Of a DNA stretch of 64,000 nucleotides, positions 35,245-42,467 are shown in pieces. Below the pieces are notes generated by a model, which saw nothing but the letters and a program-made list of their open reading frames with translations, did not search any database and was not told the DNA's origin. The translations under genes and the position numbers were made by a program. How positions within the stretch are numbered: the first letter of the stretch is position 1; each line of letters starts with the position of its first letter. This DNA comes from JACJYM01 sp965230495 (GTDB lineage Bacteria; Bacteroidota; Bacteroidia; Chitinophagales; Saprospiraceae): assembly GCA_965230495.1 (NCBI GenBank), contig OZ246004.1, positions 2,728,001-2,792,000 on the forward strand, in the 5' to 3' direction.

Positions 35245-35284
35245 AAAAAAGGCACTTATGAATAAATCATAGGTGCCTTTTTAT
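35245..35284 (+). terminator. Terminator after tRNA-Asn
   Basis: Hairpin GGCACTTATGA / TCATAGGTGCC (one T-G pair) with an ATAAA-type loop, flanked by A-run and T-run. Confidence 0.88.
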
Positions 35285-35403
35285 TTGTATATACTTTTGA
35301 AAATTTATCATTTGAATATGATCATTATTAACGCTTAGCATTACTACAAAAAACTGGAGATAAATTTCTCCGTTCTAATTTGAGTTGAGGGTGGCAACCT
35401 ATT

Positions 35404-35727
35404 TTATTCAACAATAATGTTTACTAAAAATTGATCATCAATGGAATCATCACCATTCCACTCCTGCCAGTATTTTAATTTAAGTTGACTCTCTCCTCGT
35501 CTTTCTGCAATAAATACAAAAACTCTTTTTCCACTCCCTCCTAATGCATTCAGATCATTTGATTGATAGTCATCAGATATTTTCCTCAAATTATTTGACA
35601 CTTCATTATCAAAGTGCCAGGAATAACCTGTTGTAGCATTTTCCGCAAGAACAATTTTTATCGAATCTCCTAGTTTAACGGACACTACACTCTCATGATC
35701 TTCTTTGATAAGAATTAATTCGCTCAT
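35404..35727 (-). CDS. Chagasin family (I42) cysteine-protease inhibitor
   Basis: A 107-residue protein with the three chagasin loops: ENATTGYSWHF (loop of the NPTTGYxW type), LGGSGKRVFVF, and LKYWQEWNG. This family inhibits papain-like (C1) cysteine proteases by wedging these loops into the active site. There is no signal peptide, so it acts in the cytosol. The nearest upstream genes on the same strand are a small protein and a C1 protease (36241), also without signal peptides. That makes the protease the obvious candidate target (inference). A strong terminator at 35754 separates it from them. Confidence 0.9.
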   Translation of the reverse strand: MSELILIKEDHESVVSVKLGDSIKIVLAENATTGYSWHFDNEVSNNLRKISDDYQSNDLNALGGSGKRVFVFIAERRGESQLKLKYWQEWNGDDSIDDQFLVNIIVE

Positions 35728-35753
35728 ATCAGATAATATTTCAAATTAAAATA

Positions 35754-35785
35754 AAAAACTTAGGTGAAAAATCACCTAAGTTTTT
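35754..35785. terminator. Strong terminator between the protease operon and chagasin
   Basis: Perfect 14-bp stem AAAAACTTAGGTGA / TCACCTAAGTTTTT with an AAAA loop, with T-runs on both strands. It lies 8 bp after the stop of the small shared-domain protein and 27 bp before the chagasin ATG. It should therefore uncouple inhibitor from protease transcription, or let only read-through reach the inhibitor. Confidence 0.88.
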
Positions 35786-35792
35786 CAATTTA

Positions 35793-36209
35793 TTACCAAA
35801 CATACATTTCTTTGATTTGTCCTCCATCTATTTTGATTTTGGTGTTTTTATTGTATTGTTTGGCATGAGCAGCTAATATTGATAATGCCACGCATGAAGA
35901 ATTATTGGAGGAGTTTAGCTTTTTCCAACCTAAACCAGTATAACTCGCCCATGAATTTCTAGTTTGATCTTTGGTCCACAAACCATGAACTTTTTTATTG
36001 TTATGCCATGTTCCTGCTCCAAACCCTTCTTCCATATTGGATTCATCCTCAAAAGGAGGAACCAAATTAGGCGTGCTGTCCTCATCAGAAAAAGAATTCA
36101 TTTCTACTATATTTTCAAGAGGCTTTGACTCCTCTCCAGAAAATTCTTGATACAATTCCTCTATACTTTCAGTAGGACAGTTACAGTCCTTATTCTTTTT
36201 ATCTTTCAT
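35793..36209 (-). CDS. Small protein sharing the protease's C-terminal domain
   Basis: I choose the ATG at 36209 (138 residues). The stretch just before it, TTAACTATTT on the minus strand, also occurs before the protease start. An open frame from 36257 would add 16 residues and overlap the protease. The N-terminal half is acidic and low in order, with CNC near the start. The last ~64 residues (HGLWTKDQTRNSW...GLGWKKL...GGQIKEMYVW) align without gaps to the C-terminus of the adjacent papain-like protease. I recognise no named family. It may be a partner, decoy or substrate of the protease system. No signal peptide. Confidence 0.8.
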   Translation of the reverse strand: MKDKKNKDCNCPTESIEELYQEFSGEESKPLENIVEMNSFSDEDSTPNLVPPFEDESNMEEGFGAGTWHNNKKVHGLWTKDQTRNSWASYTGLGWKKLNSSNNSSCVALSILAAHAKQYNKNTKIKIDGGQIKEMYVW

Positions 36210-36240
36210 AATATTTTTTTTAAAATAGTTAATTAATGTT

Positions 36241-37362
36241 TTAAGCGTATACTTCACAGATTTCGCCTTGATTTAATTTCACAGTCACATTCCTATTCAT
36301 CCCTTTGGCAGCTGCCAAATAAGTCAGCATGATATAAAAATTAGTATCATTTTTATCACTAATTTTCTTCCATCCTTCACCACTTAAATACACGTAAGCA
36401 TTTCTAGTAGAAGAATTGGCCCACAATCCTGTTACCTTTTTTGTTAAAGTTCCGGAATCTTCTATTCCTTCTACCGCCCATACCTCGTTGTCTATACCAC
36501 ACTGACCGTAGCCTATTCTAAAGTATCCACTTTCTCCCCAGCCAGATCCCCAACTATTTTTGCATATCCAATATCTACCGTTGTCATTGTATCCGACTAT
36601 CGATACACAATGTCCTCCTCTTCTAGTCGCTCCGGAAGTCTTTCTATACACTCCACTTCTATAACTTGAGAAATCGGAATACACCGTGTAGCATGCCGTA
36701 AGCGGACCTTTAGTAGATACCCAATCTTTCATCTGAGAGATCGAAGTAATTTTCCTAAAATTTGTTATTTTCTTCACGGCATTTTGCCACCCTGAACGCA
36801 GTCCTGTACAGTTCTGATCTCCTGGTGTGTAAGGATAATGTGCTTCGTCCGTTACTCCCTTATCCTTAAATGCTCTCATAGCCGGTGGCACCCACCATCC
36901 TCCATTTGATCCGCCACATCTTCTTCCTTCGTTTCGAGCATGGCAGTAAAACAAATGAGCTTCAGAAAAGTCAACTGCATAGTTTGGATTGTTCCTTAGC
37001 CTTCGGATTGTTCCTTCCACCGTCGCTACTGTTCCGAAAGCAACACACGACCCGCAACTCCTTTGATTTTTCACTGGAGTTATAAAATTTTTGCCCCCAA
37101 CATTTCTCAGATCATAGCTGGACGGTGCTGAAAAAGCTTCACTACTGGCTGATAGCATAGCCATATACTCCTGATAATTTGCTTCCGCCGCTGCTTCTTT
37201 TTCATCAAAAGTAGGTTCGTTTTCACCCGGTACATAACCCAAAAGTAAATCTTGTTCTTCTTGAGACATTTCAAATATTTCGGAGGATCCTGCTTGCCAA
37301 TCTCCTCCTTCTGAATCAATAACACTCTGAATAGATTCTAATTTTTTGCTTTTTTTAGACAT
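36241..37362 (-). CDS. Cytosolic papain-like (C1) cysteine protease with extra C-terminal domain
   Basis: A 373-residue protein without signal peptide. Residues 1-80 are an acidic N-terminal region (MSQEEQDLLLGYVPGENEP) unlike the usual I29 prodomain. The C1 catalytic domain (about 82-300) has Gln100 and Cys106 in NQRSCGSCVAFG, His251 in GGHCVSIVGYND, and Asn269 in CKNSWGSGWGESGYF. Residues 309-373 form a separate domain (GLWANSSTRNAYVYLSGEGWKKI...NQGEICEVYA) that recurs in the downstream small protein. A promoter (37420) and a perfect palindrome (37389) lie upstream. A cytosolic C1 protease is rare in bacteria, and a nearby chagasin gene suggests that its activity is restrained. Confidence 0.92.
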   Translation of the reverse strand: MSKKSKKLESIQSVIDSEGGDWQAGSSEIFEMSQEEQDLLLGYVPGENEPTFDEKEAAAEANYQEYMAMLSASSEAFSAPSSYDLRNVGGKNFITPVKNQRSCGSCVAFGTVATVEGTIRRLRNNPNYAVDFSEAHLFYCHARNEGRRCGGSNGGWWVPPAMRAFKDKGVTDEAHYPYTPGDQNCTGLRSGWQNAVKKITNFRKITSISQMKDWVSTKGPLTACYTVYSDFSSYRSGVYRKTSGATRRGGHCVSIVGYNDNGRYWICKNSWGSGWGESGYFRIGYGQCGIDNEVWAVEGIEDSGTLTKKVTGLWANSSTRNAYVYLSGEGWKKISDKNDTNFYIMLTYLAAAKGMNRNVTVKLNQGEICEVYA

Positions 37363-37388
37363 AATTTATCGTTTTAAATAGTTAAAAA

Positions 37389-37402
37389 AAACAGGCCTGT
37401 TT
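37389..37402. promoter_or_regulatory. Perfect 14-bp palindrome upstream of the papain-like protease
   Basis: AAACAGGCCTGTTT lies between the promoter element at 37420-37427 and the protease ATG at 37362. Its place just downstream of the expected transcript start fits a repressor operator. No regulator gene is adjacent. Confidence 0.45.
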
Positions 37403-37419
37403 GATTAGATTAGAGACAC

Positions 37420-37427
37420 CAAAATTA
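37420..37427 (-). promoter_or_regulatory. Promoter -7 element for the papain-like protease operon
   Basis: TAATTTTG (minus strand), 58 bp before the ATG at 37362; predicted leader about 50 nt. Confidence 0.5.
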
Positions 37428-37497
37428 GACTGAAAACCAAAGAGATGAACGAGGAGAAATCCTAAGATTTGATTGGAATTTTCCTTAGAAATATAGA

Positions 37498-37529
37498 AGT
37501 ATTTCCACCGTATGTTAAGGGGAAATACT
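37498..37529. repeat. Short inverted repeat in the 479-bp gap 37363-37841
   Basis: AGTATTTCC (37498-37506) and GGAAATACT (37521-37529) form a 9-bp inverted repeat. Apart from this, the palindrome and the promoters of the two divergent genes, I see no gene or RNA in the gap. Confidence 0.35.
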
Positions 37530-37811
37530 CCTTATATTATCAAATTTACACTAATTGCATACTTTATTTAATTATCCCTGCTTTTTACTAACGGACCAAC
37601 ATTTTCGAAATCCATTTTCCGTTTTATCGATCATTTAAGTCTCTGAAAAAACTTAATTATTCTAATTCATTTAGGTGTTTAGATCTCAGAGCTATCAATA
37701 ATAATTGTTCCCTTCTCTTTTTATTAGGCATCATTTCAGTTAGTAATAGGGTCTTATTTTCTATACAACTTATGATTTTATAGAGATTTTTAATATCTCC
37801 ACGTTAAATCG

Positions 37812-37819
37812 TATATTTG
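37812..37819 (+). promoter_or_regulatory. Promoter -7 element for the gene at 37842
   Basis: TATATTTG 23 bp before the ATG; could also drive comEC and the HhH gene downstream. Confidence 0.6.
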
Positions 37820-37841
37820 AAAAGAATTTAAACAAAAAACG

Positions 37842-38195
37842 ATGAAGAAATTTACCTTAATTTTCTTAATAACATTTATTTCTGTATCTCTCTTCTCTCA
37901 AAGTGAGAAAGCCAAAAGGCAAGCCCAAATGCAAGTTGAAAAAATGAATATGGTCATCACCGGCATTGATGAATCATTAGCTTTGAACTCCAATCAAATA
38001 ACAAGATTGGAAAGATTATACGCTGACAAAAGAATGAAAATCAATGCCCTTAAAAGAGAAGGATTAGAAAAAAGAGAGTTTTTCGACGCTGCTCAAAAAA
38101 TAGAAAATGAGTACAAACCAGCTATTGATGCCATTATGAACTACGAGCAGAGATATGCATTTTATAACCGACGAAGAAGTACAGAAAAGCAATGA
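37842..38195 (+). CDS. Small secreted helical protein
   Basis: A 117-residue protein with a signal peptide (MKKFTLIFLITFISVSLFSQ). The mature part is highly charged and helical (KAKRQAQMQVEKMNMVITGIDESLALNSNQITRLERLYADKRMKI), resembling in layout the periplasmic Spy/CpxP-like chaperones of Bacteroidota, but no LTxxQ motif is clear. It lies just before comEC (6-bp gap), so it may belong to the same transcript. The function is unknown. Confidence 0.78.
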   Translation: MKKFTLIFLITFISVSLFSQSEKAKRQAQMQVEKMNMVITGIDESLALNSNQITRLERLYADKRMKINALKREGLEKREFFDAAQKIENEYKPAIDAIMNYEQRYAFYNRRRSTEKQ

Positions 38196-38201
38196 TAATG
38201 C

Positions 38202-40274
38202 TTGAGTAAAAAAATAAACTGGAGAGCTGCTCCCTACTTTAGGGTAGCAGTTTCCTTTATCACCGGCATTCTATTTTATGACTTTCTAGGTAACCAAATT
38301 TCATCATCGTTTTATTTCTTCTTAGTCATAATTTCTTTCTTGCTGCTGATAACATCATTAGCGTGGAAAAAGCACTCTACAGCTTCTATATCCATTCTTC
38401 TTTTCATGATGTGTGCTGGAGCTTTTATTCAAAGTATTTCTGATACCAAAAAAGCCAATTATTTATTATGGCAACATAGAAATGAAATATCTGAATGTCA
38501 TGGAAAAATAGTTTCTGAACCTGTTATCAGAAATAGCCTACGATTAAATGTGTCCATTGAAAAAGTGGTTATAGATGGTTCAATATATCTTGCCTCTGGA
38601 ACTATCGTTACCTACTTTAAAAAAGAAGACTCTTTAGCTCATATGTATCATCAAGGAGATAAGATTGTCTTCAATGCTCATATACAGGAAATAAAACCAA
38701 ATTCTAATCCTTACGCTTTTGATTTCAAGACTTATCTAAAAAACAGAAGAATAGATTTTCAATCCTCTGTAAAACCAGAAAATCATACGCTCATTTCCAG
38801 AAATAATGCACCTATTATCAAAAGATGGGCTTCCAATCTTAGATCCAGGTCTATAAGTATACTAGAAAAACACCTAGAGGGGAGAAATCTGGCTATCGCC
38901 AGTGCCATGATCCTAGGTTATAAAAATCATCTTGATGATGACCTTTATAACGCCTACACCGATAGTGGAGCTGTTCATGTACTAGCGGTATCCGGATTAC
39001 ATGTAGGTATTGTTGCTATGATATTCATATTTCTGTTTAGCAAAATGAATATTTCAAATGTCTGGTTTAAATTGACACAAACTTTCATACTTATAGGTAT
39101 TATAGGTCTGTTTGCCATGATGACAGGAGCAGCTCCTGCGGTGGTTCGGTCAGCACTTATGTTTTCCATATTCATCATTGCCAAATATTGGTTTCCGCAC
39201 TACAACATTTATAATGCCATTGCTATCAGTGCTATTATCATGTTGATGGTCGAACCAAATCTTCTATATCAGGCCAGTTTTCAATTTTCTTATCTTGCTC
39301 TATCCAGTATTGTCTTTTTCCAACCACGATTAACTCAATTATATTATAGTTCGTTCAAGTCCATAGACTATATTAAAGATTTAGCTCTTCTTTCCATTTC
39401 TGCTCAAGGCTTTGTATTTCCAATTACCTTATTCTATTTTCATAAATTTCCAAGCTATTTTATTCTAAGTGGAATAATAGCCATTCCATTAGCCACGGCT
39501 ATATTGCCTACAGGATTACTTCTCATTGTCATGGATGCCTGGGCTCCTTCTTTCATCGTGGATGTGATTGTAATGGGACTTAATGGATTATTAGACCTAT
39601 TAAATCTTTCTATTACAAGTATTCAAAGATTACCTTTTTCCAAAATTGATGGTATCTGGCTAAACTGGTATGAATTAGCAATTATTTACTTAGCAATAAC
39701 TATCACAGTAGTTATGTTAATCACTTATCAAAAGAAGCTGATTAAGTATGTTGCCTGTATTGTAGTCGTATTCTTAACCCTTAAAATTGTCAATTTGAAA
39801 AGGCAACATAACCAATTATCTCTTGTGATATATGATAACTATAAAAGTCCTTTGATGGATATAGTCGATGGAAAAAATCTATTTACAATAGGAAATAACA
39901 ATAACAACTTTCAGATTGCTCAAAATTTTAGGACCAAAATATCTCCATATCGCTCTTATCAAATTGAAGATGGGCATAACTACTCTACCAACAATCTCTC
40001 CATATTCAATAATGAAATATGTGTTGATAATCAAAGTATTTTAATTCTTGAAAGCGACAAATCACTACCTCAAAATTTAGATTTTTTCGATATGGTGATT
40101 ATACAATGTAAGCTTGATAATGATGCTATACAACTACTCAACTCCTCCACGATTCGAGAAATCATCGTCTGTAGTAATTTGAAAAAAAGAGAAATCAGTT
40201 ATATAAAAAAGAATGTAATTAATAAATCAATTTACGATGTAAAACAAAACGGAGCCTTAATCATAAAAATATAA
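38202..40274 (+). CDS. comEC: ComEC/Rec2-type DNA uptake channel protein
   Basis: A 690-residue membrane protein starting with TTG (SKKINWRAAPYFRVAVSF); the ATGs just upstream run into stops. The N-terminal DUF4131 part is followed by the competence domain with its hallmark VHVLAVSGLHVGIVAM and multiple membrane helices (residues 240-510). ComEC carries single-stranded DNA across the inner membrane during transformation. The C-terminal ~160 residues lie where longer homologues have a metallo-beta-lactamase-like domain. Here the HxHxDH metal motif is absent, as in other short Bacteroidota forms that I know of. A HhH protein follows after 6 bp. Confidence 0.9.
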   Translation: MSKKINWRAAPYFRVAVSFITGILFYDFLGNQISSSFYFFLVIISFLLLITSLAWKKHSTASISILLFMMCAGAFIQSISDTKKANYLLWQHRNEISECHGKIVSEPVIRNSLRLNVSIEKVVIDGSIYLASGTIVTYFKKEDSLAHMYHQGDKIVFNAHIQEIKPNSNPYAFDFKTYLKNRRIDFQSSVKPENHTLISRNNAPIIKRWASNLRSRSISILEKHLEGRNLAIASAMILGYKNHLDDDLYNAYTDSGAVHVLAVSGLHVGIVAMIFIFLFSKMNISNVWFKLTQTFILIGIIGLFAMMTGAAPAVVRSALMFSIFIIAKYWFPHYNIYNAIAISAIIMLMVEPNLLYQASFQFSYLALSSIVFFQPRLTQLYYSSFKSIDYIKDLALLSISAQGFVFPITLFYFHKFPSYFILSGIIAIPLATAILPTGLLLIVMDAWAPSFIVDVIVMGLNGLLDLLNLSITSIQRLPFSKIDGIWLNWYELAIIYLAITITVVMLITYQKKLIKYVACIVVVFLTLKIVNLKRQHNQLSLVIYDNYKSPLMDIVDGKNLFTIGNNNNNFQIAQNFRTKISPYRSYQIEDGHNYSTNNLSIFNNEICVDNQSILILESDKSLPQNLDFFDMVIIQCKLDNDAIQLLNSSTIREIIVCSNLKKREISYIKKNVINKSIYDVKQNGALIIKI

Positions 40275-40280
40275 TCCACT

Positions 40281-41195
40281 ATGCGTCATCATTTTTTCTT
40301 TACCCCGCGTGAACTGCGAGGAATAGCTACATTTATCGTCTTATGTATCATTATATATGCCATGTTTTATTTTTGGCTTAATTCCTCCTATCAAGAACCG
40401 AAAATCACTGTGCTTACGAAAACAACTGAGCCAAAAATTGACACTCCAGAAGAAAAAAAGTTTACTTATACTCGTGCTAGTCAGGCCATTAAAACTTCAT
40501 CATCAACTGTTGATAAGGATAATCAGGTTTTTCTTTTTCCTTTTGATCCAAATAGTATTTCCGAGGACTCTCTTAAACTACTAGGTCTAAAAAAATGGGT
40601 GATTAACAATATTATAAAATACCGAAGTCATGGAGGGAAGTTTAAGCAAAAATCTGATCTTCAAAAGATCTATGGACTAGAAGAAGAAAGTTACCAACGG
40701 ATCAAACCTTACATACTATTGAAAGATACGATGTTTAGACACCCGTCTCCTCCTCCCATCGCTACTCGTACCCTTACATTGATTGACATTAATACTGCTG
40801 ATTCGTCAGCATGGGTTTCCTTACGAGGAATTGGCCCTGTTTTATCGAGACGAATCATTAAGTTTAGAAATCGTCTGGGAGGATTTCATGATATTTCTCA
40901 AATCAGTGAGGTATATGGTTTGAGTGATTCTACATATCTCAACATTCGACATCAGTTAGAAATTAAGAAGGCCAATACTACTACTATAAACATTAACACT
41001 GCTGATTTCAAAAAACTCAAAAAACATCCCTATATCAGTTCCAAGATCGCCAAATTAATCATTCAATACAGAAAACAACATGGACCCTACAATAACATAG
41101 AGGGCATAAGAGACATTAAAATAATTAGTGATAGTTTATTCCAAAAAATAAGTCCTTACCTTCGTGTAGAAAATGCGAAAGAAAATGAATTATGA
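40281..41195 (+). CDS. Membrane-anchored helix-hairpin-helix protein (ComEA-like)
   Basis: A 304-residue protein. One N-terminal transmembrane helix (ATFIVLCIIIYAMFYFWL, residues 17-34) is followed by a Thr/Lys-rich linker and three helix-hairpin-helix units: SLKLLGLKKWVINNIIKYRSHGG, DSSAWVSLRGIGPVLSRRII and INTADFKKLKKHPYISSKI. HhH units bind DNA without sequence preference. Location after comEC suggests a DNA receptor role like ComEA, tethered in the inner membrane. The xseB frame overlaps its 3' end. Confidence 0.88.
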   Translation: MRHHFFFTPRELRGIATFIVLCIIIYAMFYFWLNSSYQEPKITVLTKTTEPKIDTPEEKKFTYTRASQAIKTSSSTVDKDNQVFLFPFDPNSISEDSLKLLGLKKWVINNIIKYRSHGGKFKQKSDLQKIYGLEEESYQRIKPYILLKDTMFRHPSPPPIATRTLTLIDINTADSSAWVSLRGIGPVLSRRIIKFRNRLGGFHDISQISEVYGLSDSTYLNIRHQLEIKKANTTTININTADFKKLKKHPYISSKIAKLIIQYRKQHGPYNNIEGIRDIKIISDSLFQKISPYLRVENAKENEL

Positions 41196-41373
41196 TGAAG
41201 CATACGAACAGCTAAATAAGATTTTCAACAGGATTGAAAATGAAAATATTGGCTTGGAAGAATTGAGTAAAGACATAAAAAAAGCTCAAGAGTTAATCAC
41301 ATTTTGTAAGACCAGGCTAAGAGAAATTGAAGAAAACATCACTGGAATTACTCAAGATGGGGACTCTGAGTAG
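41185..41373 (+). CDS. xseB: Exodeoxyribonuclease VII small subunit
   Basis: A 62-residue protein from the ATG at 41185 (66 from an in-frame ATG at 41173). MNYDEAYEQLNKIFNRIEN, GLEELSKDIKKAQELITFCKTRL and EIEENI match XseB, a small helical subunit that binds many copies of XseA. It overlaps the HhH gene by 11 bp, so it is coupled to the DNA-uptake cluster instead of xseA, which is 37 kb away on the other strand. Confidence 0.9.
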   Translation: MNYDEAYEQLNKIFNRIENENIGLEELSKDIKKAQELITFCKTRLREIEENITGITQDGDSE

Positions 41374-41378
41374 ATTAA

Positions 41379-42467
41379 TTACCATTTAAAACCAAGCTGC
41401 AAAGAAATATAATCTGCGACCCCAAAATGAGATTTCAAAGCCACACCTAAATACGGACTAATCTTTTTTTCATAACCTAGGGGATAGTAGGAAGTCTGCA
41501 ATCTGAAAAATACTGCCTCATTATTTACTACCCCTTCTTTTGGAATATAGGTTCCAATAATATATTTGGTGGAAAAATGGCCAAATATCATTTCCCAACC
41601 TGTGGTGACAATGCATTTAACCGATCTATCTTTAGCCTCTTCTTCCTCGACAAAATCTCTCAGATAATAGTAATAACTTGGACCGTGAAATTCTCTTTCT
41701 CCTCCAAGAAATACATTAAAAAAATCCGAAAAACGATAATATCCCATCAAGCCCATTATATTAATCTCATATCTTGGTCCTCCAATGTTTTCAGATGTTG
41801 CCGCACCACATCCATAATAGACATCGAAACCATACTTCTTCAAACTATTATACCCAGATCTTTTTTCAGTTCTATCTTCCTTGACCCTGCTAAAAACATA
41901 CTTAAGACCCAAATGAAAATAATTAATTCCGCTATTAGGTAATTTCCTCTTACCATTTGAGAAATGTGATAAACCCAGAGTTAATGCGACCCAATCAACT
42001 GATTTAAGGCGAAAATCAAAGGACAACTTCGTATTATTGTTTAAATGGCTACTTATGGCATTATTAGTAGTATTATTGATTGGATGATATAATTTATCAA
42101 TGTAGGCAATGCCACTACTCAGATTAAATTTAATATTGAAAAAATCATCATCCAGAACATGGAATTGGATCCCCGGAATAATCGCGTAAGCATTTCCCAA
42201 AACCTCATTATCCCCAAAGTAAGTCCACCCGATACTGGTTATGAAATGAGGATAACCCCAATAATTTTCCCATCCTATCGAGTCTCTAAACATTTTTCTA
42301 TACTCCAACCCTACATATTGGCTGTAGTGGGGTATTTCGAATGCTAATCCCGGCTTATGTTTAAATACAAAAGCTCTATTATATTCTAAAGAAAAATCAT
42401 AGCTCTTCTGTGCCTGTATCGAAGAGCAAAATATAAACAACAGTACGAGATTACATGTCCACCTCAT
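41379..42467 (-). CDS. PagL-like acyloxyacyl hydrolase (lipid A deacylase family), outer membrane
   Basis: A 362-residue protein with a signal peptide (residues 1-19, ending IQA). LGLSHFSNGKRKLPNSGINYFHLGLKYVF matches the PagL active-site region (His-Ser of SHFSNG). The rest is beta-barrel-like, ending LQLGFKW. PagL removes the 3-O-acyl chain from lipid A in the outer membrane. At 362 residues it is about twice the length of Pseudomonas PagL, as usual in Bacteroidota. Its start overlaps the 3' end of hutH by 17 bp. Confidence 0.82.
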   Translation of the reverse strand: MRWTCNLVLLFIFCSSIQAQKSYDFSLEYNRAFVFKHKPGLAFEIPHYSQYVGLEYRKMFRDSIGWENYWGYPHFITSIGWTYFGDNEVLGNAYAIIPGIQFHVLDDDFFNIKFNLSSGIAYIDKLYHPINNTTNNAISSHLNNNTKLSFDFRLKSVDWVALTLGLSHFSNGKRKLPNSGINYFHLGLKYVFSRVKEDRTEKRSGYNSLKKYGFDVYYGCGAATSENIGGPRYEINIMGLMGYYRFSDFFNVFLGGEREFHGPSYYYYLRDFVEEEEAKDRSVKCIVTTGWEMIFGHFSTKYIIGTYIPKEGVVNNEAVFFRLQTSYYPLGYEKKISPYLGVALKSHFGVADYISLQLGFKW

